This document shows positions 1 to 6,004 of a stretch of 8,507 nt of DNA, piece by piece (within the stretch, counting starts at the first letter, position 1; each line of letters starts with the position of its first letter). The stretch covers positions 1 to 8,507 of the forward strand of contig DKAS01000088.1 of assembly GCA_002448875.1 (NCBI GenBank). The letters run 5' to 3'. The stretch is from Proteobacteria bacterium UBA6920 (GTDB taxonomy: Bacteria > Pseudomonadota > Gammaproteobacteria > SG8-11). The translations under genes were made by a program, and so were the position numbers. The notes under the pieces were generated by a model. It was not told the DNA's origin. It did not search any database and saw nothing but the letters and a program-made list of their open reading frames with translations.

Positions 1-1
1 C

Positions 2-424
2 GGCGGCGGCGTGGACGGCGCGATACATGCCGCCGCGGGTCCGCAACTGCTGGCAGCATGCCGTCCGCTGGGCGGCTGCCCGACCGGCGAAGCGAAAATT
101 ACCGCTGGCTACCGCCTGCCCGCCAGATTCGTCATTCACACCGTGGGACCGATCTGGCATGGCGGCGCCCAGGGCGAAGCACGCCTGCTGCGTGCCTGCT
201 ACCAAAACAGCCTGCGCCTGGCAGTGGAAAACGGCGTAAAAACCGTAGCCTTTCCTGCGATCAGTTGCGGAGTCTATGGCTATCCAAAAAACGACGCCTG
301 TCAAATCGCGGTAAGCAGCATTCATGATTTTCTGCAAACCAACACCGGCCTGGAAAAAATATACCTCGTTTGTTTCAGTGAGGAGATGCTACAGATCTAT
401 CAAAACCTTCTGCGTCAGAAATAG
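2..424 (+). CDS. Macro domain protein, probable O-acetyl-ADP-ribose deacetylase / ADP-ribosyl hydrolase (5' end outside window)
   Basis: The reading frame is open from the first bases and ends at TAG 422-424, so the 5' part (roughly 30-40 codons by comparison with the usual ~170-residue family) lies outside the window. The visible protein begins with the glycine-rich ADP-ribose loop, [13 protein letters not shown], followed by [12 protein letters not shown], then [12 protein letters not shown], and later [13 protein letters not shown], the second phosphate-binding loop. These are the signature blocks of MacroD/YmdB-type macro domains, which hydrolyse O-acetyl-ADP-ribose or remove mono-ADP-ribose from protein acidic residues in the cytoplasm. 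The family often has Ser-Thr-Gly in the second loop; here it is Ser-Cys-Gly, which also occurs. A GTG at 11 is in frame but falls inside the conserved loop and cannot be the start. The family is secure; the exact substrate is inferred. Confidence 0.93.
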   Translation, partial: GGGVDGAIHAAAGPQLLAACRPLGGCPTGEAKITAGYRLPARFVIHTVGPIWHGGAQGEARLLRACYQNSLRLAVENGVKTVAFPAISCGVYGYPKNDACQIAVSSIHDFLQTNTGLEKIYLVCFSEEMLQIYQNLLRQK

Positions 425-507
425 AACGCATATTGCATTGCCTGCCTGAGCAGATGGCTTTTGTTTGGGACTTTCCCCGGTGTGGCTGGTTCGGTCTGTA
501 TGTTAAG

Positions 508-534
508 TTGTTGTTAATTTGCGTAGCGTATATT
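508..534 (+). promoter_or_regulatory. Possible sigma70-like promoter for the PilZ gene
   Basis: In the AT-richer part of the 425-604 intergenic stretch, TATATT (529-534) resembles a -10 box. TTGTTG (508-513) lies 15 bp upstream, a shorter spacer than the ideal 17. It is the best candidate seen in this gap, but it is weak. Confidence 0.25.
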
Positions 535-604
535 TACTGCCGTAAGAGTTACTGGAGCAAACAAGCGCAACACGTCTGCAACACAATGAAGAGGGCATAA
601 AGCG

Positions 605-931
605 ATGGAGCACCGGTGGAGCAAAAGAAACAAAGTCGAATTTCCCGTGCTCATATTTGAAAACAATCTGCCCGTCGCCCTCGGCTCCGCCAAAGATGTC
701 AGCAGCGGCGGCCTCTTTCTCCACACCGGTCCGGGCTGGATGTTACCCGCCAAAATGGATATCGGGCTCTATAATGACGGCGATCAGATACGACTGCCTT
801 GTAAGGTGGTCCACCGCACGGCCAACGGTTTCGGCCTGATGTTTAATGAAATTCGCCCTCAAACCAGAGCATTCATCCATCAATTGATGCAAAACGTGGT
901 CGGCATGCAGTCATACTCCCAGGCCGGATAG
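605..931 (+). CDS. PilZ domain c-di-GMP-binding protein
   Basis: This 108-residue protein is essentially one PilZ domain. The N-terminal RxxxR motif (Arg4 and Arg8 in HRWSKR) and the DxSxxG motif (Asp31, Ser33, Gly36 in DVSSGG) are both intact. These are the known residues for binding cyclic di-GMP. The central strands (residues ~40-80) end in NGFGLMF, typical of the barrel's last strands, and a short amphipathic helix closes the protein. There is no signal peptide or membrane segment, so it should be a cytoplasmic effector acting on motility, attachment or exopolysaccharide through a partner that cannot be named from sequence. A GAGG Shine-Dalgarno (591-594) sits 10 nt before the ATG. The gap to the upstream macro-domain gene is 180 nt, which suggests its own promoter. 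Domain call very secure; pathway unknown. Confidence 0.93.
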   Translation: MEHRWSKRNKVEFPVLIFENNLPVALGSAKDVSSGGLFLHTGPGWMLPAKMDIGLYNDGDQIRLPCKVVHRTANGFGLMFNEIRPQTRAFIHQLMQNVVGMQSYSQAG

Positions 932-982
932 CCACTAAATATTTATTGAATTATGACCTCCCCCAGCCGGAAACCCCGGCAT

Positions 983-1011
983 ACAGAGATGAAAAGAGGT
1001 TGAGTCTCTGT
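983..1011. repeat. Inverted repeat, 7-bp arms, in the PilZ-FHA gap
   Basis: ACAGAGA (983-989) and TCTCTGT (1005-1011) are a perfect inverted pair separated by 15 nt. A smaller GC-rich hairpin, GCCGG/CCGGC (966-970/976-980), lies just upstream. Together they occupy the middle of the 129-nt gap between the PilZ stop and the FHA start. The GC hairpin has no T-run, so it is not a standard terminator. The AT-flanked repeat could be an operator or a transcript hairpin. No function is established. Confidence 0.35.
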
Positions 1012-1072
1012 TAAATTATCGCTACGCTCAGCCGCTAACCAGTGTGATTGTTAAAGATTCATGAGGTCCATC

Positions 1073-1450
1073 ATGGCGTTATTGTTGCAGGTCGAAAACG
1101 GCGTGGCGAAAAGCAAGTTTGAAATCGATAAACCGATGCTGCGCATCGGGCGTTCTTCGCACAATGACCTGATGATCGAAGATGCCGAAGTCAGCGGTGA
1201 ACATTGCGTTATCGAGAAGTTGGCAAAATCTGATAAGAACCACGAGTACGAATACTTTATTCAGGATCTGGACAGCACCAACCATACTTTCGTCAACGGG
1301 GCAAAAATTACCCGTCACGCCCTGAAGCACAACGACACGATCCGCGTTGGCTGGAAATATTTCAAATTTATCGATGAGAGCCAGCTTTCCGCGGAAGAAA
1401 CCCGTAAAATTCATAAAAGCTGGATTCCCGGCGTTTACTATACAAAGTAA
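1073..1450 (+). CDS. FHA domain protein (phosphothreonine-binding)
   Basis: This is a 125-residue single-domain forkhead-associated protein. The FHA signature is complete: Gly26-Arg27 (MLRIGRSSHND), Ser41-x-x-His44 (VSGEHCVIE) and Asn70 with Asn75-Gly76 (DLDSTNHTFVNGAKI), followed by HNDTIRVGWKYFKF for the last strands. FHA domains bind phosphothreonine peptides, so it likely works as a cytoplasmic adaptor in Ser/Thr-kinase or secretion-related signalling. No kinase or phosphatase is in the window. I chose ATG 1073 over the in-frame ATG 1061 because the strong TGAGGT Shine-Dalgarno (1062-1067) overlaps the upstream ATG and lies 5 nt before 1073. The first residues, MALLLQVENG, then form the normal first strand. 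The C-terminal ~25 residues extend beyond the domain without a recognised motif. Confidence 0.92.
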   Translation: MALLLQVENGVAKSKFEIDKPMLRIGRSSHNDLMIEDAEVSGEHCVIEKLAKSDKNHEYEYFIQDLDSTNHTFVNGAKITRHALKHNDTIRVGWKYFKFIDESQLSAEETRKIHKSWIPGVYYTK

Positions 1451-1471
1451 TTCTTGTGTAAGCATCGCAGC

Positions 1472-1491
1472 TCGCGCTTTTCTCCGCGCGA
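1472..1491 (+). terminator. GC-rich hairpin after the FHA gene, possible terminator
   Basis: TCGCGC (1472-1477) and GCGCGA (1486-1491) form a perfect 6-bp stem with an 8-nt T-rich loop, starting 21 nt after the FHA stop codon. There is no T-run after the stem, so intrinsic termination would be weak. Confidence 0.3.
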
Positions 1492-1767
1492 TGTGCCGCG
1501 ATTTGTCGATGTGATGCGTTTGGCATATCCGCGGCATTGCCCCTGCGCGGCAGATTTCCTCAGTAAAATCACCCAGCGCGTTTCCCTCCAGATACCTTTG
1601 GGAAGTTAAGTCAGTACATAAAATTATTGCCAAGGTGCTCGCAAGTTACGACGCGCGCAATTTACTTTTTCTCGGCATTTCATACCATGGAATGCATCCA
1701 TTCAGTTATCAACGGCGACATGCTCAGCCATAACAAAAAAAGTAGATTGGTAGCGGGAGTGTTAACC
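1492..1767. other. Intergenic stretch upstream of the lipoprotein gene
   Basis: The FHA-to-lipoprotein gap totals 317 nt. After the hairpin at 1472-1491 I see no RNA gene or convincing coding frame. The frame of the lipoprotein is open back to TTG 1627, with in-frame ATGs at 1687 and 1720. However, GGGAG (1755-1759) lies 8 nt before ATG 1768, and translation from 1768 gives a proper lipoprotein signal peptide, so this stretch is best read as leader. No confident promoter was identified. Confidence 0.4.
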
Positions 1768-4224
1768 ATGCCGCATTCTGTGCGCGTCAGCAAGGCGATC
1801 TTGTTTGTTGTCTATTTTATGTTTACCGCGACTGGCTGTGGCGGGGGCGGCGGCGGTAATGACGGCAGCGACGGATTTTTCGTCGGCGGCACCGTCCTCG
1901 GGCTTGCCGGGCAGGGCCTGGTGTTGCTGAACAATGACAGCGAAACCCTCGCCATTCAAAGCAGCGGCGACTTTCGCTTCGCGCAAACGATAAAAACCGG
2001 CAGTGCTTATGCTATTACCATTGCCACTCAACCGGTCTCGCCGATGCAGGTTTGCAGCGTCGGTTCCGGCAGTGGCACGGTCGCCGGCGCGGATATCGCC
2101 AGCGTCACGGTGCACTGCTTGAGCATGAAAGCGGTGAAAGTATCCGTTGACGGACTGGCCGGCGGTGGGCTGGTGTTGCAAAACAACGGTACTGACGATC
2201 TCACTGTCAACGGCGATGGCATCTTTGCCTTTGCTACCGAATTGACAGCGGGTGGCAACTTCGATATCTCGGTGCTCACTCAGCCCGCCGATCCGATTCA
2301 GGTATGCACGGTGACCGCTGGCGCGGGAACCGTGGAAAACGATCAAGGCGATCCCGTCGTCAGTGTGCACTGCAAGATGGCGCACAAACTCGGGGGCAGG
2401 GTGGTCGGATTGACCGGCGGCGGCCTGTTGCTGCAGAACAACGTCGATACGGTGGAGATCACCGCCAGCGGAGAATTTACCTTTGCGCAGGCCGTGGGTG
2501 AGGACGAACATTATTCGGTTTCGGTTGCCAGGCAACCGGCCAGTCCAATGCAGAATCCCAACCAGGAATGCGCGGCGAATGCCGCTGATGGCACCATGGG
2601 TATCACTGCCGTGGACAACATCGTCATCGACTGCATCGACAATGTACCGCCCGCGATCTGGTCCAGTCTGCCCCTGGCCGGTGAACGCGCCGGCGAGCGC
2701 AGAAATCCGATCAGTGTCAGCTTCGACGAGGACATACTGCCGACCAGCCTCGTGCTCGATCTGTACAGCGGCGCGACCCCCGCTATCGAATTGACGGATG
2801 CTGACGGCAATGCCGTTACCGGCACTCTGGCATTTGACGTGCCCACCCATACCCTGCAATTGCAGCCCGATCTGCCGCTGACCATGCTCGGCAGCTACCA
2901 GGTCAACGTCAGCCGGGAAATCACCGATCTTGTGGGTAATCCCCTCAGTGGCACCAGCAGCTACGCCTTCACTGTTCGGGATGGCAGATGGAGCGACGCT
3001 ACACTGCTGGAACATAACGACAACGGCACCGTCTGGAATCCGTCTGTCGCCGTTGATCCTCAGGGGCGTGCCATTGCAGTCTGGCGCCAGCATGACGGCA
3101 GGCGTTACAACATCTGGGCCAGCCATTTCACGCCGGCGAACGGCTGGGGCGAGCCTGAGCTGATCGAACTCAACGACCTGGGCAATGCCTGGGACCCGAA
3201 AGTGGCCATCGATGCGCAGGGTAATGCCATCGCCGTCTGGTCACAGCATTCGGGGGTGCGGGAAAACATCTGGGCCAATCGCTACACGCCGGACACCGGC
3301 TGGGGCAAGGCGCGTCTGATCGAGCTGGATTCCACCGGCGGCGTCGCTTCCACTCCCACCATTGCCATGAATGCCGACGGCATGGCCATCGCGGTGTGGC
3401 GCGAATATAACGGCACCCGGGAAAATATCTGGGCCAATGTCTATACACCGACGGACGACTGGGCGCTGGCGAAAATGATAGAAATGGAAGCCGGGACGGC
3501 GAAAAACCCCCAGATAACCGTCGATGCCCAGGGCAATGGTTACGCCATCTGGCAGCAGTCCGATGGCACCCGGGACAATATCTGGGTCAACCAGTATTCC
3601 GCCGCCACCGACTGGCAGGGGGCGACCACCGTTGAAGCCAACGACGGCGCCGCTGCCAATCCGCGCATCGCGGTCGACCCCAGTGGCGTGGTTACCGCCG
3701 TCTGGCAGCAGGTCAATGGTCTGGTCGACACGATCTACGGCGCCCGCTATACCGCCGACAACGGCTGGATCGATCCGGTGGAACTGGCCAATAGCAAAGA
3801 AGGCAACAGTGAATATCCCAGTCTGGCTGCCGCCGTCGATGGTTCGGTCTTTGTGGTCTGGAATCAGTATGACAGCCAACGCAGCAATGTCTGGGCGAAC
3901 CGTTTTGTCGTGGGTGAGGGCTGGCAGCAGGCCAGCCTGCTGGAAACGGAAAACAGCGGCGGCGCCTATTCGCCAGCCATTGGCGTCGATGCCCAGGGCA
4001 GGGCGCTGGTTACCTGGTTCCAGTCCGACGGGGAACGCTATAACGTATGGACCAACCGCTATCTGCCCGACACCGGCTGGGCCGAGGCAAAGAGAATTGA
4101 CAGTGAAAGTGTGAGCAACGCCTTCAATCCGGCCATCGCACTGTCACCCGCGGGCGAGGCACTGCTGGTCTGGCGGCAATGGGACGGTGTCCGCGACAAC
4201 ATCAAAACCAGCCGCTTTGACTGA
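1768..4224 (+). CDS. Large surface/outer-membrane lipoprotein: three Cys-paired repeats, Big_5-like Ig domain, eight-repeat putative beta-propeller
   Basis: The protein has 818 residues from ATG 1768, which has a GGGAG Shine-Dalgarno 8 nt upstream. Residues 1-24 form a lipoprotein signal (Arg6/Lys9, then a hydrophobic stretch and ATG-Cys24), followed by a six-glycine linker common in envelope lipoproteins. Residues 38-117, 123-202 and 207-289 are three copies of an ~80-residue repeat (pattern GLxGxGLVLxNN, then QPxxPxQ-C). Each copy holds a cysteine pair: 96/117, 180/202 and 268/289. Residues ~293-403 resemble a Big_5 Ig-like domain (PPAIW, VSFDEDI, ITDLVGNPL). Residues 407-818 contain eight repeats of about 51 residues with the core IAVDAQGxAIAVWxQxDGxRxNIWANRYTPxxGW, likely a propeller. 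No catalytic motif is evident. A role in adhesion, carbohydrate binding or envelope structure is inference. Alternative upstream starts (1627, 1687, 1720) would bury the signal peptide. Confidence 0.88.
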   Translation: MPHSVRVSKAILFVVYFMFTATGCGGGGGGNDGSDGFFVGGTVLGLAGQGLVLLNNDSETLAIQSSGDFRFAQTIKTGSAYAITIATQPVSPMQVCSVGSGSGTVAGADIASVTVHCLSMKAVKVSVDGLAGGGLVLQNNGTDDLTVNGDGIFAFATELTAGGNFDISVLTQPADPIQVCTVTAGAGTVENDQGDPVVSVHCKMAHKLGGRVVGLTGGGLLLQNNVDTVEITASGEFTFAQAVGEDEHYSVSVARQPASPMQNPNQECAANAADGTMGITAVDNIVIDCIDNVPPAIWSSLPLAGERAGERRNPISVSFDEDILPTSLVLDLYSGATPAIELTDADGNAVTGTLAFDVPTHTLQLQPDLPLTMLGSYQVNVSREITDLVGNPLSGTSSYAFTVRDGRWSDATLLEHNDNGTVWNPSVAVDPQGRAIAVWRQHDGRRYNIWASHFTPANGWGEPELIELNDLGNAWDPKVAIDAQGNAIAVWSQHSGVRENIWANRYTPDTGWGKARLIELDSTGGVASTPTIAMNADGMAIAVWREYNGTRENIWANVYTPTDDWALAKMIEMEAGTAKNPQITVDAQGNGYAIWQQSDGTRDNIWVNQYSAATDWQGATTVEANDGAAANPRIAVDPSGVVTAVWQQVNGLVDTIYGARYTADNGWIDPVELANSKEGNSEYPSLAAAVDGSVFVVWNQYDSQRSNVWANRFVVGEGWQQASLLETENSGGAYSPAIGVDAQGRALVTWFQSDGERYNVWTNRYLPDTGWAEAKRIDSESVSNAFNPAIALSPAGEALLVWRQWDGVRDNIKTSRFD
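1879..2634 (+). repeat. Three ~80-codon tandem repeats with one cysteine pair each
   Basis: Within the lipoprotein, codons for residues 38-117, 123-202 and 207-289 encode three diverged copies. Each begins with a G-L-x-G-x-G-L-x-L-x-N-N block, has a central phenylalanine-alanine strand (FRFAQ, FAFAT, FTFAQ), a QPxxPxQ segment and two cysteines 21-22 residues apart. The conserved spacing suggests one disulfide per module, consistent with location outside the inner membrane. Confidence 0.85.
2986..4221 (+). repeat. Eight ~51-codon repeats, probable beta-propeller blades
   Basis: Residues 407-818 of the lipoprotein form eight units. They carry the recurring blocks P-x-I-A-V-D, A-V-W-x-Q, D-G-x-R-x-N-I-W and Y-T-P-x-x-G-W. 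The last unit ends at NIKTSRFD without the final YTPxxGW strand, while the first unit is preceded by RDGRWSD. This phase offset is what is expected if the N-terminal strand completes the last blade and closes the ring. Confidence 0.8.
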
Positions 4225-4245
4225 ATTGGACGCAAGCAGCGCCCG

Positions 4246-4395
4246 CTAGTCAGCGATATGGTAGGTGATGAAGGGTCGAATGCCGGTCTCGTCAGCGGGT
4301 AAAACGCGGCCAATATGCAGCCAACCCAGGGTTGTCACGCTGAACACCCCCAGCACGGCCATCATTACGATCAGATGCAACAGAGTAAAACGCAC
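4246..4395 (-). CDS. Small single-pass membrane peptide, 49 residues, GTG start
   Basis: The minus strand from GTG (4395-4393) to TAG (4248-4246) encodes 49 residues. The first ~26 residues (VRFTLLHLIVMMAVLGVFSV, then TTLGWL) form one strongly hydrophobic segment. The tail, about 23 residues (HIGRVLPADETGIRPFITYHIAD), is hydrophilic. A purine-rich GGGGAAGG lies a few nt before the GTG, and a promoter-like pair (TTGCCG, 17 bp, ATAAAT) lies upstream. It is convergent with the lipoprotein gene, with 21 nt between their stop codons. Codon usage (CTG, ACC, GGC, GAC) resembles the neighbours. I do not recognise the family. It could be a small membrane regulator or a complex subunit. It could also be chance, although the hydrophobic helix, ribosome-binding site and tight convergent fit argue against that. 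Confidence 0.6.
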   Translation of the reverse strand: MRFTLLHLIVMMAVLGVFSVTTLGWLHIGRVLPADETGIRPFITYHIAD

Positions 4396-4419
4396 CGCCC
4401 CTTCCCCATGAATTTGTAT

Positions 4420-4448
4420 ATTTATTGATCGGTACTTTTCACCGGCAA
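4420..4448 (-). promoter_or_regulatory. Putative sigma70 promoter for the 49-residue membrane peptide
   Basis: On the minus strand TTGCCG (4448-4443) and ATAAAT (4425-4420) are separated by exactly 17 bp. Transcription would start near 4413, leaving a leader of about 18 nt that contains the GGGGAAGG ribosome-binding site. It was judged by eye and the boxes are imperfect. Confidence 0.35.
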
Positions 4449-4578
4449 TATACCACGGAAATTGCTTTAATTTGGATTAAGAACCGGCTCCACTTCATCG
4501 GAAATAACTCTCATTAAATCAATAATATAAATGATGGCGCATCGTTCTATTGGCGCGCTATCCCGCTGTTTTTATTCA

Positions 4579-4608
4579 ACTATTTTAAATAGTGTTGCAA
4601 TCGCAACA
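4579..4608. promoter_or_regulatory. Two abutting palindromes, candidate antitoxin operator
   Basis: ACTATTT-T-AAATAGT (4579-4593) is a perfect 7-bp-arm palindrome. It shares its last base with TGTTGC-aatc-GCAACA (4593-4608), a perfect 6-bp-arm palindrome. They lie 52-81 nt before the antitoxin ATG, in the most AT-rich stretch of the window, next to -10-like sequence (TATTAT 4613-4618, TATATT 4616-4621). Xre/ParS-type antitoxins usually autoregulate through inverted repeats at their own promoter, so one or both are likely operator half-site pairs. That assignment is inferred from position and symmetry only. The rest of the 4396-4659 gap shows no gene. Confidence 0.5.
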
Positions 4609-4659
4609 TATTTATTATATTTTTGGTAAACACTACATAGAAACACCGCAGGGGTGCCC

Positions 4660-5022
4660 ATGTCAGCCAATGCTTCGCTGCAATCCCCGAAAAACGAGGA
4701 AATCCTGGCGCAAGCCCTGCTACGGGCCGCCAAGGCGCTGGGGCTCTCTCAGAGCGAGACCGGTAGAATCATTGGCAAAGACCGCAGCTCAATGCACCGT
4801 GGGGGCATAGAACCCGCCAGCAAAGCCGGAGAACTGGCCAGCCTGGTTATCCGATGTTACCGCAGCCTGCACGTTCTCATGGGGGGAGACGGCAAGCTGA
4901 TGAAACACTGGATGCACACCCGCAATACCGGCACCGGCGGGATACCGGCGGAGCAGGTGGTGTCCATCCCCGGCCTGATGCGGGTTCTCGAATACCTGGA
5001 AGCCATGCGCGCTAAAATCTAG
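4660..5022 (+). CDS. Xre/MbcA/ParS family antitoxin (DUF2384-type C-terminus)
   Basis: This 120-residue protein has an N-terminal helix-turn-helix region (residues ~12-50, including LGLSQSETGRIIGKDRSSMHR). Its C-terminal DUF2384/MbcA-like region runs from ~65 to 120 (RCYRSLHVLMGGD, HWMHTRNTGTGGIPAEQV, then PGLMRVLEYLEAMR). In this family the N-terminal domain binds the operon's own promoter and the C-terminal tail plugs the toxin's NAD+ pocket. ATG 4660 is preferred over the in-frame GTG 4654, because AGGGG (4650-4654) lies 5 nt before the ATG. The stop is 3 nt before the toxin start, so the two are co-transcribed and probably translationally coupled, with antitoxin first as usual for Xre-RES modules. 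The AT-rich region upstream carries palindromes that could be its operator. Confidence 0.9.
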   Translation: MSANASLQSPKNEEILAQALLRAAKALGLSQSETGRIIGKDRSSMHRGGIEPASKAGELASLVIRCYRSLHVLMGGDGKLMKHWMHTRNTGTGGIPAEQVVSIPGLMRVLEYLEAMRAKI

Positions 5023-5025
5023 ACC

Positions 5026-5775
5026 ATGGATATCTGGGACGCCTGCCGGCCCCACATTAAACCGCAAGCCCTCGAAGGCGATATGCTGCGCCTGGTGGAA
5101 AACCAGGATTCCATCGCCATCAGCGAATTGGTCGACTCGCTGGAACAACAAGCGCTGCTGGAAACCCTGCTGGAATCCGCCGGCACCCGCGCGAGCGACG
5201 ATGACAAGCACCTGCATCGATTACTGGCCACGCCCTTTCGCCAACCGCCCTTGCCCTGGGGCTCCCGTTTCGGCACCCGTTTCGAATCCGGCCTGTTTTA
5301 CGGATCCCGGGACATCAGCACATTGCTGGCGGAAGCCGCTTATTATCGACTGATCTTCTGGCATGACATGGCGGAGTCGCCACCGACCAATAAACTGCTC
5401 ACCCAGCACCATGTCATCGGCGCCAGCTATGCCACGGCGCGCGGTCTGCAATTGCAATATGCGCCGTTCAGCGACTTCCAAGGCCAGTTGACCCATCCCA
5501 GCGACTACGCCCCAACCCAGGCTCTGGGACGCAACATGCGCGCTAACCACATCGAGGTTTTCGAATATCTTTCGGCCCGGGATCCGGCGCGCGGCCACAA
5601 TATCGCCTTGTTCACCCCGGCGGCGCTGACCGTGCGGCAGCCCTTGTTCCAGCACCTGTGGCTGTGTGACACACGCGCTGAGTTCGTGACCTTTCATCGA
5701 CCGCACACCGAACATGTGCACCGCTATGAACTGGCGCAGTTCCTTGAAAAAGAGCGTTTGCCCAGACCCGCCTGA
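5026..5775 (+). CDS. RES domain toxin, NAD+-degrading
   Basis: This 249-residue protein carries the RES fold, named for conserved Arg, Glu and Ser. By alignment from memory these are Arg81 (GSRFGTRF), Glu103 (LLAEAAYYR) and Ser183 (EYLSARD), with the usual Tyr92 in GLFYGSRD and the C-terminal block HNIALFTPAAL. RES toxins of Xre-RES modules deplete cellular NAD+ by glycohydrolysis or phosphorolysis and arrest growth. The N-terminal ~70 residues (acidic, helical, with LVDSLEQQALLETLLE) precede the core, as in the longer subgroup of RES proteins. The gene starts 3 nt after the antitoxin stop. All three namesake residues and the full length are present, so the toxin looks intact. The exact NAD+ chemistry cannot be told from sequence. 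Confidence 0.9.
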   Translation: MDIWDACRPHIKPQALEGDMLRLVENQDSIAISELVDSLEQQALLETLLESAGTRASDDDKHLHRLLATPFRQPPLPWGSRFGTRFESGLFYGSRDISTLLAEAAYYRLIFWHDMAESPPTNKLLTQHHVIGASYATARGLQLQYAPFSDFQGQLTHPSDYAPTQALGRNMRANHIEVFEYLSARDPARGHNIALFTPAALTVRQPLFQHLWLCDTRAEFVTFHRPHTEHVHRYELAQFLEKERLPRPA

Positions 5776-5858
5776 GCCCGTGGCCCGGTGGTAGGTGCCG
5801 CCAGGGCAGGGGGGCCTGGACCAATCGCCGGGACCAACTCAGTCTCCGCCCATCACCG

Positions 5859-5882
5859 GCAGGCGTAATTTACCCCGCCTGC
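5859..5882 (+). terminator. Hairpin downstream of the toxin gene, possible weak terminator
   Basis: GCAGGCG (5859-5865) and CGCCTGC (5876-5882) are perfect 7-bp arms around a 10-nt loop. The hairpin lies 84 nt after the toxin stop, in the 229-nt gap before merT. No T-run follows, so it may only pause polymerase or protect the 3' end. No gene is visible in the rest of 5776-5941. Confidence 0.3.
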
Positions 5883-5941
5883 GCAGCCAGGCCGCGCACC
5901 TGGCGTTGCCAACCAATTGTTTTATAAAGTGAAAAAAGTTA

Positions 5942-5972
5942 TGGAGTCTAAGGTTACTACAGGGTTTAGACT
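5942..5972 (+). promoter_or_regulatory. MerR-family-type promoter/operator of merTP
   Basis: TGGAGT (5942-5947) and TAGACT (5967-5972) can be read as -35 and -10 boxes separated by 19 bp. That is the over-long spacer typical of promoters that MerR-family regulators activate by untwisting DNA. The spacer contains GGTTACTACAGGG, close to the right half of known metal-responsive operators (ACTACAGGGT-like, as I recall for PbrR/CadR sites). A perfect 7-bp inverted repeat, AGTCTAA/TTAGACT (5945-5951/5966-5972), brackets the site. Position (33 nt before merT) and spacing agree, but no MerR-family gene is in the window, so the regulator must be encoded elsewhere. Confidence 0.55.
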
Positions 5973-6004
5973 TTTTCGCTGATCGTACTCTGACCTACCA
6001 CCCG

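Noticed and set aside
1079..1633. 184-codon open frame on the minus strand
   Set aside because: It overlaps the FHA gene entirely and its product has no recognisable motif. The FHA frame has a full signature and a good ribosome-binding site.
1627..1767. 47-codon N-terminal extension of the lipoprotein from TTG 1627
   Set aside because: It would place a hydrophilic segment before the lipoprotein signal peptide. The ribosome-binding site is at 1755-1759, just before ATG 1768.
1762..3126. 454-codon open frame on the minus strand
   Set aside because: It runs antiparallel to the lipoprotein gene. Its product is a low-order mix rich in Ala, Gly, Asp and His with no domain, signal or ribosome-binding site, while the plus-strand frame has clear repeats and a lipobox.
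3241..3879. 212-codon open frame on the minus strand
   Set aside because: It is a mirror of the propeller repeats on the opposite strand. Its own repeat look (GPDVFPG-like units) is a consequence of the plus-strand repeats.
2986..4221. Repeats considered as a CRISPR or satellite-like DNA array
   Set aside because: The repeats are at protein level only, in one continuous reading frame, with diverged codons and no constant-length DNA repeat/spacer pattern.
4592..4810. 72-codon plus-strand frame overlapping the antitoxin start
   Set aside because: It is out of frame with the antitoxin, begins in the AT-rich operator region and has no domain.
5221..5721. 166-codon open frame on the minus strand inside the toxin gene
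   Set aside because: It is antisense to the RES toxin, whose conserved residues lie in the plus frame. There is no independent support.
5801..5819. CCAGG/CCTGG pair after the toxin gene as a terminator
   Set aside because: Only a 5-bp stem in a G-run with no T-run; the hairpin at 5859-5882 is better, though also weak.
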